Positions 23,515-32,126 are shown, numbered from the stretch's first letter. The stretch: DNA of 38,597 nt from JAVRLB01 sp049965455 (GCA_049965455.1 JBMFWH010000009.1:1-38597), one strand, 5' to 3'. The notes: generated by a model not told the origin, from the letters alone. Numbers and translations: made by a program.

Positions 23515-24732
23515 TCACGCTCCGAACTTTTCAGAGCGATCGCTGAGGTTCATTAATATGTTCATCAACTGCATTCCTCTAATGTTTAACGCTCCGTTCA
23601 TCACGGCTATCTCGTCAAACTCTTTCACAGAATCTCTTCTTATGCCATGCCCGAATATCAACAACGGAACCGGGTCACCACTATGATCCTTTACGCTGCA
23701 TGGTGTAGAATGATCGCCCGTAATTGCCAGGATCGTGTCTTTACTGATGTGGGATCTGAGATATGCCAGCGCCATGTCTATTCTTTCTATTACCTCTTTC
23801 TTTTTGTTCGCGTTGCCGTCATGGCCCGCAACATCCGGTGCTTTTAAGTTTACAAGCACAAAATCATGATCAGTTAAAGCATTAAACGCAGTTTCAATCT
23901 TGCTCTGAAAATTAGAGTTCAGTCCTCCAGTAGCACCCTCGGCCTTGATGGGCGTAATGCCTGCAAGCTTGCATATGCCTGCGATCAATGGTATTCCTAC
24001 CACGCAGGCGCTTTTTAAATTGTATTTTTTCTCAAATGACTCGAGATCGGGAACCATTCCCGGTCCGCGGGGCAATATTATGTTTGCCGGCAATTTTCGA
24101 GCCTTTACTCGCTCCCTGTTTACTGGCTGATCTTTTAATATCTGATACGATCTCTCAATGTACATGTTCAGCAATCTGGCTGTCTTTTCAGCATCAGCAC
24201 TTTTTGCACTAACGGTTCTTACCTGCAATCCTGCATCATGAGGGTCCGCATCTGTAATATTGGCACTTAGTCCAGGTCCGCGCATTACAAGCGCTGCACG
24301 ATGCTCAACACCTTCTTTCACTATAAAGTCAACGTCTTCTATCTTTATGTTTATCGAACTTGCCAGCTCGCCAGTGCCAGAGTCTATTCTACCAGCCCTG
24401 CGGTCTATCACGTTTTTTTGCTCATCAACTGTTGCAAAATTGGCTCTGAACGCTAAATCTCCAGGTTTCAGCTCCATTCCCAGCCCTAACGCCTCAAACG
24501 GCCCTCTTCCTGGATATACTTTATACGGATCGTAACCTAATATTGCCAGATGCGCTGTATCGCTTCCGGCTCTTATGCCACTGTCTATCGGATCCATCTG
24601 CCCGGTAATCCCGTTTTTTGCAAAAAAGTTTAGGTTCTCCTTGCTTGCTGCCTGAAGAGGAGTTTGCCAGTTCAGGTCTTCTGCAGGACGATCTCCTATG
24701 CCATCCAATATGATCAACATTATTTTTTTCAT
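23515..24732 (-). CDS. apgM: 2,3-bisphosphoglycerate-independent phosphoglycerate mutase, archaeal type
   Basis: This 405-aa member of the alkaline-phosphatase superfamily has IMLIILDGIGDRPAEDLN at the start (metal Asp), SDTAHLAILGYDPYKVYPGRGPFEA-type residues near 58-80, where the nucleophile is expected, and late metal ligands in PDVAGHDGN and TGDHSTPC. It interconverts 3- and 2-phosphoglycerate in glycolysis and gluconeogenesis without bisphosphoglycerate, using two divalent metals. Length is normal for ApgM. It sits in the middle of a leftward operon, 6 nt after the DUF92 gene. Confidence 0.95.
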   Translation of the reverse strand: MKKIMLIILDGIGDRPAEDLNWQTPLQAASKENLNFFAKNGITGQMDPIDSGIRAGSDTAHLAILGYDPYKVYPGRGPFEALGLGMELKPGDLAFRANFATVDEQKNVIDRRAGRIDSGTGELASSINIKIEDVDFIVKEGVEHRAALVMRGPGLSANITDADPHDAGLQVRTVSAKSADAEKTARLLNMYIERSYQILKDQPVNRERVKARKLPANIILPRGPGMVPDLESFEKKYNLKSACVVGIPLIAGICKLAGITPIKAEGATGGLNSNFQSKIETAFNALTDHDFVLVNLKAPDVAGHDGNANKKKEVIERIDMALAYLRSHISKDTILAITGDHSTPCSVKDHSGDPVPLLIFGHGIRRDSVKEFDEIAVMNGALNIRGMQLMNILMNLSDRSEKFGA

Positions 24733-24738
24733 GGTCTC

Positions 24739-25482
24739 TTACCCTATTAAATGGATGCTATAAATTATATATACAATTATTGTACTTATACTTATTTGTA
24801 AAAAGTTGACCTGACCCTTTGTCAAAAAGTTTCTGTTTTCGAAGACTGCACCCAGAACGCTGTCGATCTGACATCCTACAAACCCGATTATCGTGGATAT
24901 AATTATAAAAAAATAATCGTTTAGCTTCCATATCCCGGCTACGTAAAACAATGCAAAGCCCAGTATGGACACTATTGCAGCCCCAGCTAAGGACCATGCC
25001 TCTCCGTAAAGAGATATTCCTCCATTAGTACCGGGCCTGACTCTTTTAAAGGTTGTTATCAAGTACGTGTTCTGAGAACTGACCCCAAACTCGCTGGCAA
25101 CAGTGTCTGACGTTGCTGCGCTCAGGCTTGTCAGATACAGCAATGAGCTAGTAAACAGCGAAAGAGGAACCAGTGCTATGATCATCGGCACTAGCCCGTT
25201 TGCAAACACCGAGCTGAACCCGCGTTCTCCCGACTTTCCTTCAGCCACTCCTCTTCTCTTTTTCAGGTTGAATTTGTAGATCGTAGCAGCGTATGAAAGC
25301 AGCACGAACATTACTAATAATATGAGCCAGTATATGGACCCGAATATCCCCACAACAAGACCCATTATAACGCTTAAAATAGAGCCTCCGAGGTTCAGGA
25401 TCTTGTAGTAGTATGATAGAGTTCCGAGCAACATTACCAGTACTGCGATCAATATTGCCTCAAATAGTGTGGGAACTATCAT
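24739..25482 (-). CDS. DUF92 family integral membrane protein
   Basis: This 247-aa protein has six or seven hydrophobic segments and the DUF92 hallmarks: GERGFSSVFANG (about 85-96), SAATSDTVASEFGV (about 120-133), and ITTFKRVRPGTNGGISLYGEAWSL-type residues split across 142-165. A plant member (VTE6) is phytyl-phosphate kinase, so an isoprenoid-phosphate kinase role in lipid or quinone synthesis is a reasonable inference for archaea, where it is unproven. The ATG has an AGGAGAG ribosome site. It lies in an operon between the PPC gene and apgM. Confidence 0.85.
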   Translation of the reverse strand: MIVPTLFEAILIAVLVMLLGTLSYYYKILNLGGSILSVIMGLVVGIFGSIYWLILLVMFVLLSYAATIYKFNLKKRRGVAEGKSGERGFSSVFANGLVPMIIALVPLSLFTSSLLYLTSLSAATSDTVASEFGVSSQNTYLITTFKRVRPGTNGGISLYGEAWSLAGAAIVSILGFALFYVAGIWKLNDYFFIIISTIIGFVGCQIDSVLGAVFENRNFLTKGQVNFLQISISTIIVYIIYSIHLIG

Positions 25483-25521
25483 TCTTCTCTCCTAATGATC
25501 AATTGCATATAACCTTTTCTT

Positions 25522-25935
25522 TTAAAAATTCAGCTCTTTCAAACCGCTCTTTTTATTGTACTCTCTTTTAAACACTGTTTCTTCGGTTTTTACAATGTAC
25601 AGTTCCAATAAAGGATCAACCGTTCCGCTAAACAGGTGCCCGCCAATCAACCGATGATCCGGCCCTGCTAATGCAACATGTATATGCAGTTTTGGGTCTG
25701 TGGCAGCTATAGTGCCATGAAACGATATGAGTTCATGGTTCTTTTCATATTTTTCCTTGATATAATCTGTGCCGTTAAAATAGCCGATCTCAAAGTTTTT
25801 AAGCATTCCTATTCCAGAGACTATGATTGCACCTTTAATCTTATATATTTCCGCAATTTTCTCGATGCTTGCGAATACTTCTTCTTCCTTGTCCAGTTTT
25901 GCAAATATATCATTATTTTCGATGTTATATATCAT
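25522..25935 (-). CDS. PPC-domain (DUF296) DNA-binding protein
   Basis: This 137-aa single-domain PPC protein has GAIIVSGIGMLKNFEIGYF (about 35-53), LISFHGTIA (about 69-77), LHIHVALAGPDHRLIGGHL (about 83-101) and the last strand ELYIV. Archaeal and bacterial PPC proteins form trimers with a metal or ligand site near the HIH residues; in plants the domain is linked to AT-hook DNA-binding proteins. No AT-hook is present here, so DNA binding is not shown. It is the second gene of the leftward operon, 6 nt after the zinc-ribbon gene. Confidence 0.85.
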   Translation of the reverse strand: MIYNIENNDIFAKLDKEEEVFASIEKIAEIYKIKGAIIVSGIGMLKNFEIGYFNGTDYIKEKYEKNHELISFHGTIAATDPKLHIHVALAGPDHRLIGGHLFSGTVDPLLELYIVKTEETVFKREYNKKSGLKELNF

Positions 25936-25941
25936 CTTATC

Positions 25942-26331
25942 TCACCTCAAAAATACATACCTTATCGGAACACGCTTTTTAAAGCCTGTCCAGTAAGGAC
26001 AAACAGAACACTTATATCCGATTGTCACCTCTGTTTGATCGAGCGTCGCGTTCATTATTTTGCGCATGCTAGACCCGCATACCGGACACTTGCTGTTCAC
26101 ATTCCAGTTTTGATCTGTTTCCTTGTAATGTATGTGTACAGTGATCTTCTTTTTCTTCAATATGATTCTTCTGAATCTCTTATAGTCCAATCTGTACTCA
26201 TCATTACCTTCATTTAACTCTTTCAGCACCAGGCTCAAAAATTTAGTTTGGGAGTTTATTATACCCAATTTCTTTATTATCTTATTAGCCACGTATATGA
26301 CCAGCTTTTCGTTAGGAATCTTATAGCTCAT
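25942..26331 (-). CDS. Small zinc-ribbon protein, function unknown
   Basis: This protein of about 129 aa (from MSYKIPNEKLV) has a helical N-terminal part (residues 1-60) rich in Lys and Leu that could be a winged-helix-like or RNA-binding module. A beta-rich zinc ribbon follows, with CPVCGSSMRK and, about 20 residues on, CSVCPYW. No family was recognised. ATG 26331 is preferred to an upstream ATG at 26367, because a TATA-like tttatatat lies 32 nt before it while the extra codons fall inside that promoter. First gene of the operon that continues through PPC, DUF92, apgM and rhomboid. Confidence 0.7.
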   Translation of the reverse strand: MSYKIPNEKLVIYVANKIIKKLGIINSQTKFLSLVLKELNEGNDEYRLDYKRFRRIILKKKKITVHIHYKETDQNWNVNSKCPVCGSSMRKIMNATLDQTEVTIGYKCSVCPYWTGFKKRVPIRYVFLR

Positions 26332-26435
26332 TATTACGTTATAATATATAAACAAATATATAAACATAATGCTGCCTTTACAGCCCTTTAGATAAATTAT
26401 TTATAATGTATGATATTCTACGCTCAAGATCCAAA
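26332..26435. promoter_or_regulatory. Divergent promoters of operon and CPBP gene
   Basis: Two TATA-like boxes on the minus strand (tttatatat, about 20 and 32 nt before ATG 26331) serve the leftward operon. On the plus strand a ttatttata stretch (about 26396-26404) would place transcription start near 26425, about 10 nt before ATG 26436. This is why that start is preferred over ATG 26406. Confidence 0.55.
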
Positions 26436-27506
26436 ATGTCGATAATAACAAGAAAGTTCAGAAATATAATTTCCCTGTTTTTAATAATTTCGATAGTTAT
26501 AGTACTATCTATAAACCTGATCGCTTTATGGATTACTCCCCTGTTTTTATTAGTATCTTTTTCGCAGTTGACATTGCCAATTTTTATTATTTTTCCAGTA
26601 CCGATCTTGCTTTTTTATATCCATTCTACTGACGTGATGGTCTGGGTAGTTATTTTAATATTCGGCATAACCATCTCAGTGCTGTTCTTAATTGCCCGGG
26701 ACCTGAAAAAATATGTTAAGACAATGAACAAAGATCCACTGGATCCAAACAGCAGGCTCCAGAGGTTTGCTGAACTTTTTGCAATATCCATATTTTTCTC
26801 GTATTTTGTTTACATAATCGCAGGATTGGTGGGCGCTCCTGTCGTTGTGCCAATCTCCACTTCAACTCCCCACTGGAAATACTATCTCTTGCTTGCCAAT
26901 GCAGGATTGTACGAAGAATTGATATCGAGGGTGCTTTTGCTGGGAGTTCCCCTGTTCATCACATATCTTGTTAAAAATAAGATCACGCGCAAAAACTGGT
27001 ACCGTTTTTTTGTGGGCGGTAAAATAGAGTTCAATGCCGCATCTATAACATTTTTATTGATCTCTTCCCTGTTTTTCGGAATTGCGCATATTCCCTCCTG
27101 GGACTACACCAAATTTCCGGCTGCGTTTATAGCGGGGCTGATAATGGGATATCTGTTCTTGAGGTTTGGGCTTTATGCTTCGGTATCTTTTCATTTTCTA
27201 ACAGATTACATGTCCACCATAAATGTAATGTATCCTAGCTTTACAGCCCCTTACATGAACCTGTTATCCGTGTTCATAGTATTCTGGTTCATTGCAGGCT
27301 GCGTCTTGACAGTATTGTATAGTCTCGAGCTTTTAAAGATAGTCAATAGAGGACAAGCTCATAAAAACGTAAAGACTGTGGTTGCACATGATGATCTCTG
27401 GTTCCATACTATCAAATGTCCTTACTGCGGCAATGAAAGCTTTGAATACGAACCTGACGGATCGCTAAAGTGCCTGCGATGTGGCACTAAAATACCTAAA
27501 AAGTGA
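26436..27506 (+). CDS. CPBP-family intramembrane metalloprotease with C-terminal zinc ribbon
   Basis: This protein of about 356 aa has about eight hydrophobic segments. The CPBP (Abi/CAAX-type) motifs are complete: EELISR near residue 160, FFGIAHIPS near 215-223 and FHFLTDY near 252-258, supplying the Glu/His residues of the active site. Such enzymes cleave prenylated CAAX proteins in eukaryotes and various membrane substrates in prokaryotes. After a linker the protein ends in a short treble-cysteine zinc ribbon, CPYCGNESF (about 328-336) and CLRCGTKIP (about 346-354). That fusion is not part of the basic family and suggests recruitment to nucleic acid or protein partners. Confidence 0.87.
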   Translation: MSIITRKFRNIISLFLIISIVIVLSINLIALWITPLFLLVSFSQLTLPIFIIFPVPILLFYIHSTDVMVWVVILIFGITISVLFLIARDLKKYVKTMNKDPLDPNSRLQRFAELFAISIFFSYFVYIIAGLVGAPVVVPISTSTPHWKYYLLLANAGLYEELISRVLLLGVPLFITYLVKNKITRKNWYRFFVGGKIEFNAASITFLLISSLFFGIAHIPSWDYTKFPAAFIAGLIMGYLFLRFGLYASVSFHFLTDYMSTINVMYPSFTAPYMNLLSVFIVFWFIAGCVLTVLYSLELLKIVNRGQAHKNVKTVVAHDDLWFHTIKCPYCGNESFEYEPDGSLKCLRCGTKIPKK

Positions 27507-27599
27507 CCTTTTTCTTCTATTCATCCTTAAAAATACAAGCAAAGTTAAAATATGGTAATTGCATACTCAATTATTCAAAAAAATGTAAAGGTGATGTAT

Positions 27600-27929
27600 A
27601 TGTTAGAAAATAATGAGAAAGATACAGTGATGAAAGAGTATTATGGGGATAATATTATTACCGCGTTAATTAGTGTTAAGGTAGATACAAAAAATGTTGA
27701 AAACATTGCCTTAAAGTTATTGAATTATTCAAACATAGAAGATATCTTTTTGGTGACTGGAGACTCTGATCTAGTTTTGAAGATCAAGTTCTTGACCTAT
27801 GACGATTTAAAAAAGTTCATAGTTAACACGCTTGGCAATTTGGAGGGCATTCAGGATACCTCAACAATGATGGTAGTCACTTCTTACAAAGAGCGTGGCA
27901 ATATTAACGCACGCTTTAAGGGATTATAG
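27600..27929 (+). CDS. RAM-domain-only Lrp/AsnC-like protein
   Basis: This protein of about 109 aa contains only the Lrp/AsnC effector (RAM) domain: ITALISVKVDTKNVENIAL, then DIFLVTGDSDLVLKIKF and VVTSYKERG. No helix-turn-helix precedes it. Stand-alone RAM proteins bind amino acids or related ligands and may join Lrp oligomers. The start at ATG 27600 is chosen because aaggtga lies 5-6 nt upstream; ATG 27594 and 27552 are poorer choices. The UPF0147 gene follows 14 nt later with its own strong ribosome site, so the two form an operon. Confidence 0.75.
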   Translation: MLENNEKDTVMKEYYGDNIITALISVKVDTKNVENIALKLLNYSNIEDIFLVTGDSDLVLKIKFLTYDDLKKFIVNTLGNLEGIQDTSTMMVVTSYKERGNINARFKGL

Positions 27930-27943
27930 AAGAGGTGATCCCC

Positions 27944-28219
27944 ATGGACAATACTGAAGATGAAAAGAGAGAGATAATCTCACTTTTAGATGATTTGTCA
28001 GGAGACCCGTCTTTGCCAAGAAACATAAAAAAAGGGGCTATAGAGATAAGAAATAAACTATTATCAAAAAACGAGGCTTTAGACGTGAAAATTGCAGGTG
28101 CTATCTTTATATTGGAAGACCTGCTAAATGATCCAAACATACCTGTGCATGGGAGAACGGCCGTGTACACGATCATAGGCAAGCTAGAAAAGCTGTCAAA
28201 TGATATCTCTACAAAGTGA
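27944..28219 (+). CDS. UPF0147 family protein
   Basis: This 91-aa archaeal conserved protein is recognised by the pattern LSGDPSLPRNIKKGAIEIRN (about 18-37) and FILEDLLNDPNIPVHGRT (about 55-72). It is all-helical and has no known function. ATG 27944 is preferred over the GTG at 27935, which lies inside the ribosome site gaggtgatc. The 3' end overlaps that of the minus-strand membrane gene by 11 bases. Confidence 0.88.
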   Translation: MDNTEDEKREIISLLDDLSGDPSLPRNIKKGAIEIRNKLLSKNEALDVKIAGAIFILEDLLNDPNIPVHGRTAVYTIIGKLEKLSNDISTK

Positions 28220-28583
28220 TCAGCTTATAACAATCTCTAACATAGAGCAGAGATATAGAGAGAATAGTGCCGTAAAACATGAACGGCACAAGGATATAAA
28301 AGCCATACATTGGAATTACGTTCTCTTGCGAAAATATATAAATGGCTATTAAAATCAAGAAAGAACCTATAGATACTTTAAGAGTAGTGAAAAAATCCCA
28401 TAATTTTATGTTCATCTTCTTTTTTAGTGTATATACAAAAACAGGTACCAGCATAATGCCCAGTATTGCCGTGAATATTATCAACCGGTAAGAAACCGTT
28501 GCAAGCATAAAATATTTAAAAATAAATATGCTCACAATCAAATCAATATAATCAAATATTATTAAAAATTTAAAGTTTACCAT
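28209..28583 (-). CDS. Small integral membrane protein, unknown function
   Basis: This 124-aa protein has four predicted membrane helices (about 8-28, 32-50, 68-85 and 92-112) and basic loops. No family is recognised. Its ATG is 2 nt after the stop of the 55-aa gene upstream, so the two are probably translated together. Confidence 0.7.
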   Translation of the reverse strand: MVNFKFLIIFDYIDLIVSIFIFKYFMLATVSYRLIIFTAILGIMLVPVFVYTLKKKMNIKLWDFFTTLKVSIGSFLILIAIYIFSQENVIPMYGFYILVPFMFYGTILSISLLYVRDCYKLITL

Positions 28584-28585
28584 AG

Positions 28586-28753
28586 CTAAGCTACATTTTC
28601 AAATTCATCCTGTAATTCCAGCATTACTTCTGAAAGTACCTGCTCAAATGCAGAATCTCTGTATACTCTCACCCCGCCCATATCAGTCTGTAATTTTGCA
28701 ACTATGACATTTCCGTCTTTCTGAAACTCTATTTTACATAAAAGCTCTTCCAT
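28586..28753 (-). CDS. 55-aa small protein upstream of membrane gene
   Basis: An ATG at 28753, preceded by aaggtg, opens 55 codons: MEELLCKIEFQKDGNVIVAK, then LQTDMGGVRVYRD and SAFEQVLSEVMLELQDEFEN, ending VA and TAG. The composition is that of a real small alpha-beta protein: two strands, then a long amphipathic acidic helix. No family recognised. The stop lies 2 nt before the membrane-protein ATG, which argues strongly for an operon and against chance. Confidence 0.7.
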   Translation of the reverse strand: MEELLCKIEFQKDGNVIVAKLQTDMGGVRVYRDSAFEQVLSEVMLELQDEFENVA

Positions 28754-28892
28754 ATGTACACCTTAAAAAAGAGCATACAATCCTGTTATTTTAATTTTTC
28801 GCAGTTATGCGGGTCCTATACATATTCTTATGGCTAGTTGCAAAAAATAAAGCACAATTTTTATGCATTCCTTAAATTTAGAAAGATTAAGT

Positions 28893-28926
28893 AATATTTA
28901 TATAATATCAAAACATTTCACGCTGA
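28893..28926 (+). promoter_or_regulatory. Promoter of ArsR-like regulator
   Basis: A TATA-like tatttatataat begins about 32 nt before the GTG at 28927, with a purine-rich BRE-like stretch (agattaagta) just upstream. This geometry predicts a leaderless transcript starting at the GTG. Confidence 0.55.
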
Positions 28927-29472
28927 GTGAATGATTTAAAAGTAGTTTATGCTCCTGAAACTGCAAAACTTTTGATGGACGAAACCAGGCAGGATATATT
29001 GAAACTATTAAAAATCAAGGCGTTGTCAATCAAGGACATATCATCCATTCTGGATAAAGATGTATCTACAATATACAGGCATATTAAAAAACTAGAGAAA
29101 AATAATATTGTGATAATAGCAGGGTCCAGAAAAAAAAGGAACGGGGAAGAGAAATTGTATAAACGGGCATATTCTACATACGTACTTTCCCCAGAGCTGT
29201 TTACACCTGAAAACAGCGCTTTGGTGGATGAGAAAAAAAGCAGGTACAATCTAATCAAGTATGCGATAGAAAGCGTAGGATTTAAAATTCAGGATGATGA
29301 ACAGTTTGAAAGACTTTTTTTCAACCTAGAAAGTATGGTCATTAAAAAAATAGAGAATCTGGATAGAGATCTGGATTTAAATACCCTCAACAATCTTGAA
29401 ACGATCCTGTTTATAAAACTCGCCAAGCCGGAAGATTTCCAAAAAATAAGGAATTTGATCTTGAAAAAGTGA
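28927..29472 (+). CDS. ArsR-type winged-helix transcriptional regulator
   Basis: This 181-aa protein has a winged helix-turn-helix at residues about 12-75 (LMDETRQDILKLLKIKALSI, then KDISSILDKDVSTIYRHIKK as recognition region and a basic wing KKRNGEEKLYKRAY). The C-terminal half is helical and charged, probably for dimerisation. The fold is ArsR/archaeal HTH-type; no metal-binding cysteine cluster is seen. GTG is the start codon, supported by a TATA box about 32 nt upstream. It converges on the glycosyltransferase gene (gap 3 nt). Confidence 0.82.
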   Translation: MNDLKVVYAPETAKLLMDETRQDILKLLKIKALSIKDISSILDKDVSTIYRHIKKLEKNNIVIIAGSRKKRNGEEKLYKRAYSTYVLSPELFTPENSALVDEKKSRYNLIKYAIESVGFKIQDDEQFERLFFNLESMVIKKIENLDRDLDLNTLNNLETILFIKLAKPEDFQKIRNLILKK

Positions 29473-29475
29473 TTA

Positions 29476-31407
29476 TTAATATAAATTAGCATGGATATAT
29501 GTCCAGTTAACCTGAAACAGATATACCCACTGTGACGAGGTTGTAGAATTATAATAATAAATTTGCTGAAACGGAGGATAGAAAAACTTGTCGAAACCAG
29601 CTTTTCCCATCTTAATAGGCGGAGCATATGGATTGTTCGCATATTTATACCCATACACGCCGTTGTAATACATATCTGAATCTATAAGTACATACAGGAT
29701 TGGATTATAAGTGTGATTTAACCCTTCTAACTCATAATAAGTTTGCTGCCATGATGTTGCGTTCCAGAGTATATTGTCATATTCAAAACTGGAGTTGAAT
29801 CCCAGAGACTCTAAATACACGCCATCGATGAAATCGGTAGCCACACTATAGTTTGAATAATTTTTACTGCCGTTGTTTTGAAGCCATGTTATAGCGCTCA
29901 TTGTTGCAGATGATATGTATTGTGGAGCCTGGATCTGTTCAGCATTGCTTATAATCGGATAGGACATCAGTGCACTCATCATTATTATTATAGAAAAGAT
30001 TGAAACCAATAATATTCTTACATCTTTTTTATGGTCTCTGGTCTCGGTCATGATATAGTGCGGCTTATTTACTGCCACTGTGGAAAGCTCAAAGTTAGAT
30101 GTTATGCCACCTGTTAAGGTTCTGGTCAATATTTTCTCGATATGCTTTATGTTAACTATATTTATTTTTGTGGTTGTTTTCAGTTCTTCTTTTGTATAAT
30201 GATAAAGAGCCATAAGTCCTATCGCAGCCAGAATTGAAAGAGGTTCGAATATATATTCAAGATATCGGTATGGATATAATACAGTATTGAATGTGAACAA
30301 GGACCCCAGCAACCCGAGAATCAAGAACAAGAACCAACCTGTAACAAACATATATGCTTTATCATACTCGTAAAGGTGTCTGGCTCCCACGCCTATGAAC
30401 CCAAGTGTAAGGATGAATGGTACTGAATATATTATACTTATTATTGATATTTTGGGGCCATTAACACCAATAATAACGCCCAATATGGCAATAATCAATA
30501 GTATTATTGTCGTTGCCAAAAAATAATGATAATCTTTTATTTTTAAGATATATTTGGTAATTTGAATGTTTAGTATTTTAATATAATCTGCAAATATGAA
30601 TATCAGGTACAGAGCCAGGTAAAACAGAGCAATCACCAAGTACCATGGCAGATACCCATGCACTGCACCGCTGATAAAACCTTCCATTGTCGGGCTTCTT
30701 ATAATCCAGTACAGAAATGTTGCAGCCGTGAATAATACGAGATAGCTTATTTCATATTTGAAATTCAAATATGTTTTAGACTGTAATCTGGTCCAGAATA
30801 TTATTCCCAATACAGAGATTATGTACATAAACGTCGATATGTGATGCGAGAGTATCAGCGATCCTGATGACAGAATCAATAAAATGAAATATTTCTTATT
30901 TTCACGAACATAAATAAAAAACAGGATGGATAACAGAAGGAACACATGGCCCACCACCAGCAACCCGACCATGGAGGTTTCGAAAATATCAATAGGGTTG
31001 ATCGCCAAAAACAGGGCTGACAAAAGTGCGATCGCGTTCGAGCCCGTCACCTTTTTGGCAATAAAATAGAGAATTGGCACGGTCAGTCCTCCAAGTATTG
31101 GAGGGATGTGCAATAACAAAAAATGGACATTTATGCCTGTGGTAAAATGAATCAAGTCTATGATCCAGTAGAACATTGGAAAGTTGCCGTACCCAGAGGT
31201 GCCCCATGGAGACGGTATAGCACCAAAAATGTTGTTCGAGCTGATAAACGCAGTAGTTACTGCATAGTATACTCCATAGTCCTCACTCCAGATTGGGTAT
31301 ATCAGGGATGGTATGGACCTTAGAAAAATGCCCAGTACCGTGATCAAGACCAGGCTTATTCCTATCTCAAAACGTCTGTTTTTTACCTTCTTCTTTATTT
31401 CAACCAT
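29476..31407 (-). CDS. GT-C type membrane glycosyltransferase
   Basis: This 643-aa polytopic membrane protein has 11-13 hydrophobic segments. An acidic motif in the first extracellular loop (PIWSEDYGVYYA, about 38-49) is typical of GT-C enzymes such as ArnT, PMT and the oligosaccharyltransferase superfamily. A soluble C-terminal domain follows (about 485-643), rich in Asn and Tyr (TSSQWVYLFQVNW). It most likely moves a sugar from a polyprenyl-phosphate donor onto a lipid or protein at the cell surface; the AglB motif WWDYG was not found. Its start overlaps the PHP gene stop by 8 nt, so the two are translationally coupled. Confidence 0.78.
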   Translation of the reverse strand: MVEIKKKVKNRRFEIGISLVLITVLGIFLRSIPSLIYPIWSEDYGVYYAVTTAFISSNNIFGAIPSPWGTSGYGNFPMFYWIIDLIHFTTGINVHFLLLHIPPILGGLTVPILYFIAKKVTGSNAIALLSALFLAINPIDIFETSMVGLLVVGHVFLLLSILFFIYVRENKKYFILLILSSGSLILSHHISTFMYIISVLGIIFWTRLQSKTYLNFKYEISYLVLFTAATFLYWIIRSPTMEGFISGAVHGYLPWYLVIALFYLALYLIFIFADYIKILNIQITKYILKIKDYHYFLATTIILLIIAILGVIIGVNGPKISIISIIYSVPFILTLGFIGVGARHLYEYDKAYMFVTGWFLFLILGLLGSLFTFNTVLYPYRYLEYIFEPLSILAAIGLMALYHYTKEELKTTTKINIVNIKHIEKILTRTLTGGITSNFELSTVAVNKPHYIMTETRDHKKDVRILLVSIFSIIIMMSALMSYPIISNAEQIQAPQYISSATMSAITWLQNNGSKNYSNYSVATDFIDGVYLESLGFNSSFEYDNILWNATSWQQTYYELEGLNHTYNPILYVLIDSDMYYNGVYGYKYANNPYAPPIKMGKAGFDKFFYPPFQQIYYYNSTTSSQWVYLFQVNWTYIHANLY

Positions 31408-32116
31408 ACTTTCTTATCCTATCAAGAGTTTCAATTAACAGTTTCATATTTCTATCAAGCCCGTTTGAGTTAATAAAGTCCAAAGCAATATTAAAATTTA
31501 GTATGTCTTGTAGATTTTCGTGCATATCACAGCCTATAGAAATTGGTATCCTGTAATTTCTGATATTTTCAAACCATTCAGCAGACAGATCAAAGTAGTA
31601 TCTTCCGTATTTCATGTAATTCGTGCTAGTGTTTAGCTCTATGAACACGTTCTTAGATTCTAACATAGATAATATAGTCTGCATCTCTGCCTTAGGAAAG
31701 TTTTTGATGAGGTTATTGTGCGCCAGTCCTGTAAATACACCGATCTTATCAACAAGCTCAGGCAACTGCCATAACGGTAATCCTCCCTCGCTCTCGTTCT
31801 GAACATGTTCAAACAGCACATAATCTAGCTGACTCAACAGCTCAAAATCCATGTTTTTAAAATCGGTTCTTGGCGTAAAGTCAATCTCGACGCCTGCATA
31901 CAGGCTTATATCTGCCCTGTTACTCTCTTTTAACTTGTTGATTTCAGCAATATACTTTTGTAAAGAACCATTATTAATCGAGTTTACTTTGGAAGTAAGA
32001 TAATGATCCGAGATACCGAGATATTTTAGCTTGTTTCTGATACCATAATCTACTATTTCAGCAATGCTATAAGAGCCGTCAGACCATAATGAATGGTTGT
32101 GCAAGTTTATCATCAT
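31400..32116 (-). CDS. PHP-domain phosphoesterase
   Basis: This 238-aa protein has the PHP motifs: HNHSLWSDGS (metal ligands H5 and H7), GISDHYLT (about 34-41), a glutamate in YAGVEIDFTP (about 74-83), a histidine in GLAHNNLI and the final SIGCDMHENL. It should coordinate three metals and hydrolyse phosphate esters, as histidinol phosphatases and related enzymes do; substrate is not inferable. A second ATG at 32113 is equally possible. It is third in the leftward operon panE, HPS-RraA, PHP, GT-C, 10 nt after the HPS-RraA stop. Confidence 0.87.
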   Translation of the reverse strand: MMINLHNHSLWSDGSYSIAEIVDYGIRNKLKYLGISDHYLTSKVNSINNGSLQKYIAEINKLKESNRADISLYAGVEIDFTPRTDFKNMDFELLSQLDYVLFEHVQNESEGGLPLWQLPELVDKIGVFTGLAHNNLIKNFPKAEMQTILSMLESKNVFIELNTSTNYMKYGRYYFDLSAEWFENIRNYRIPISIGCDMHENLQDILNFNIALDFINSNGLDRNMKLLIETLDRIRKYG

Positions 32117-32126
32117 TACGCGATCC

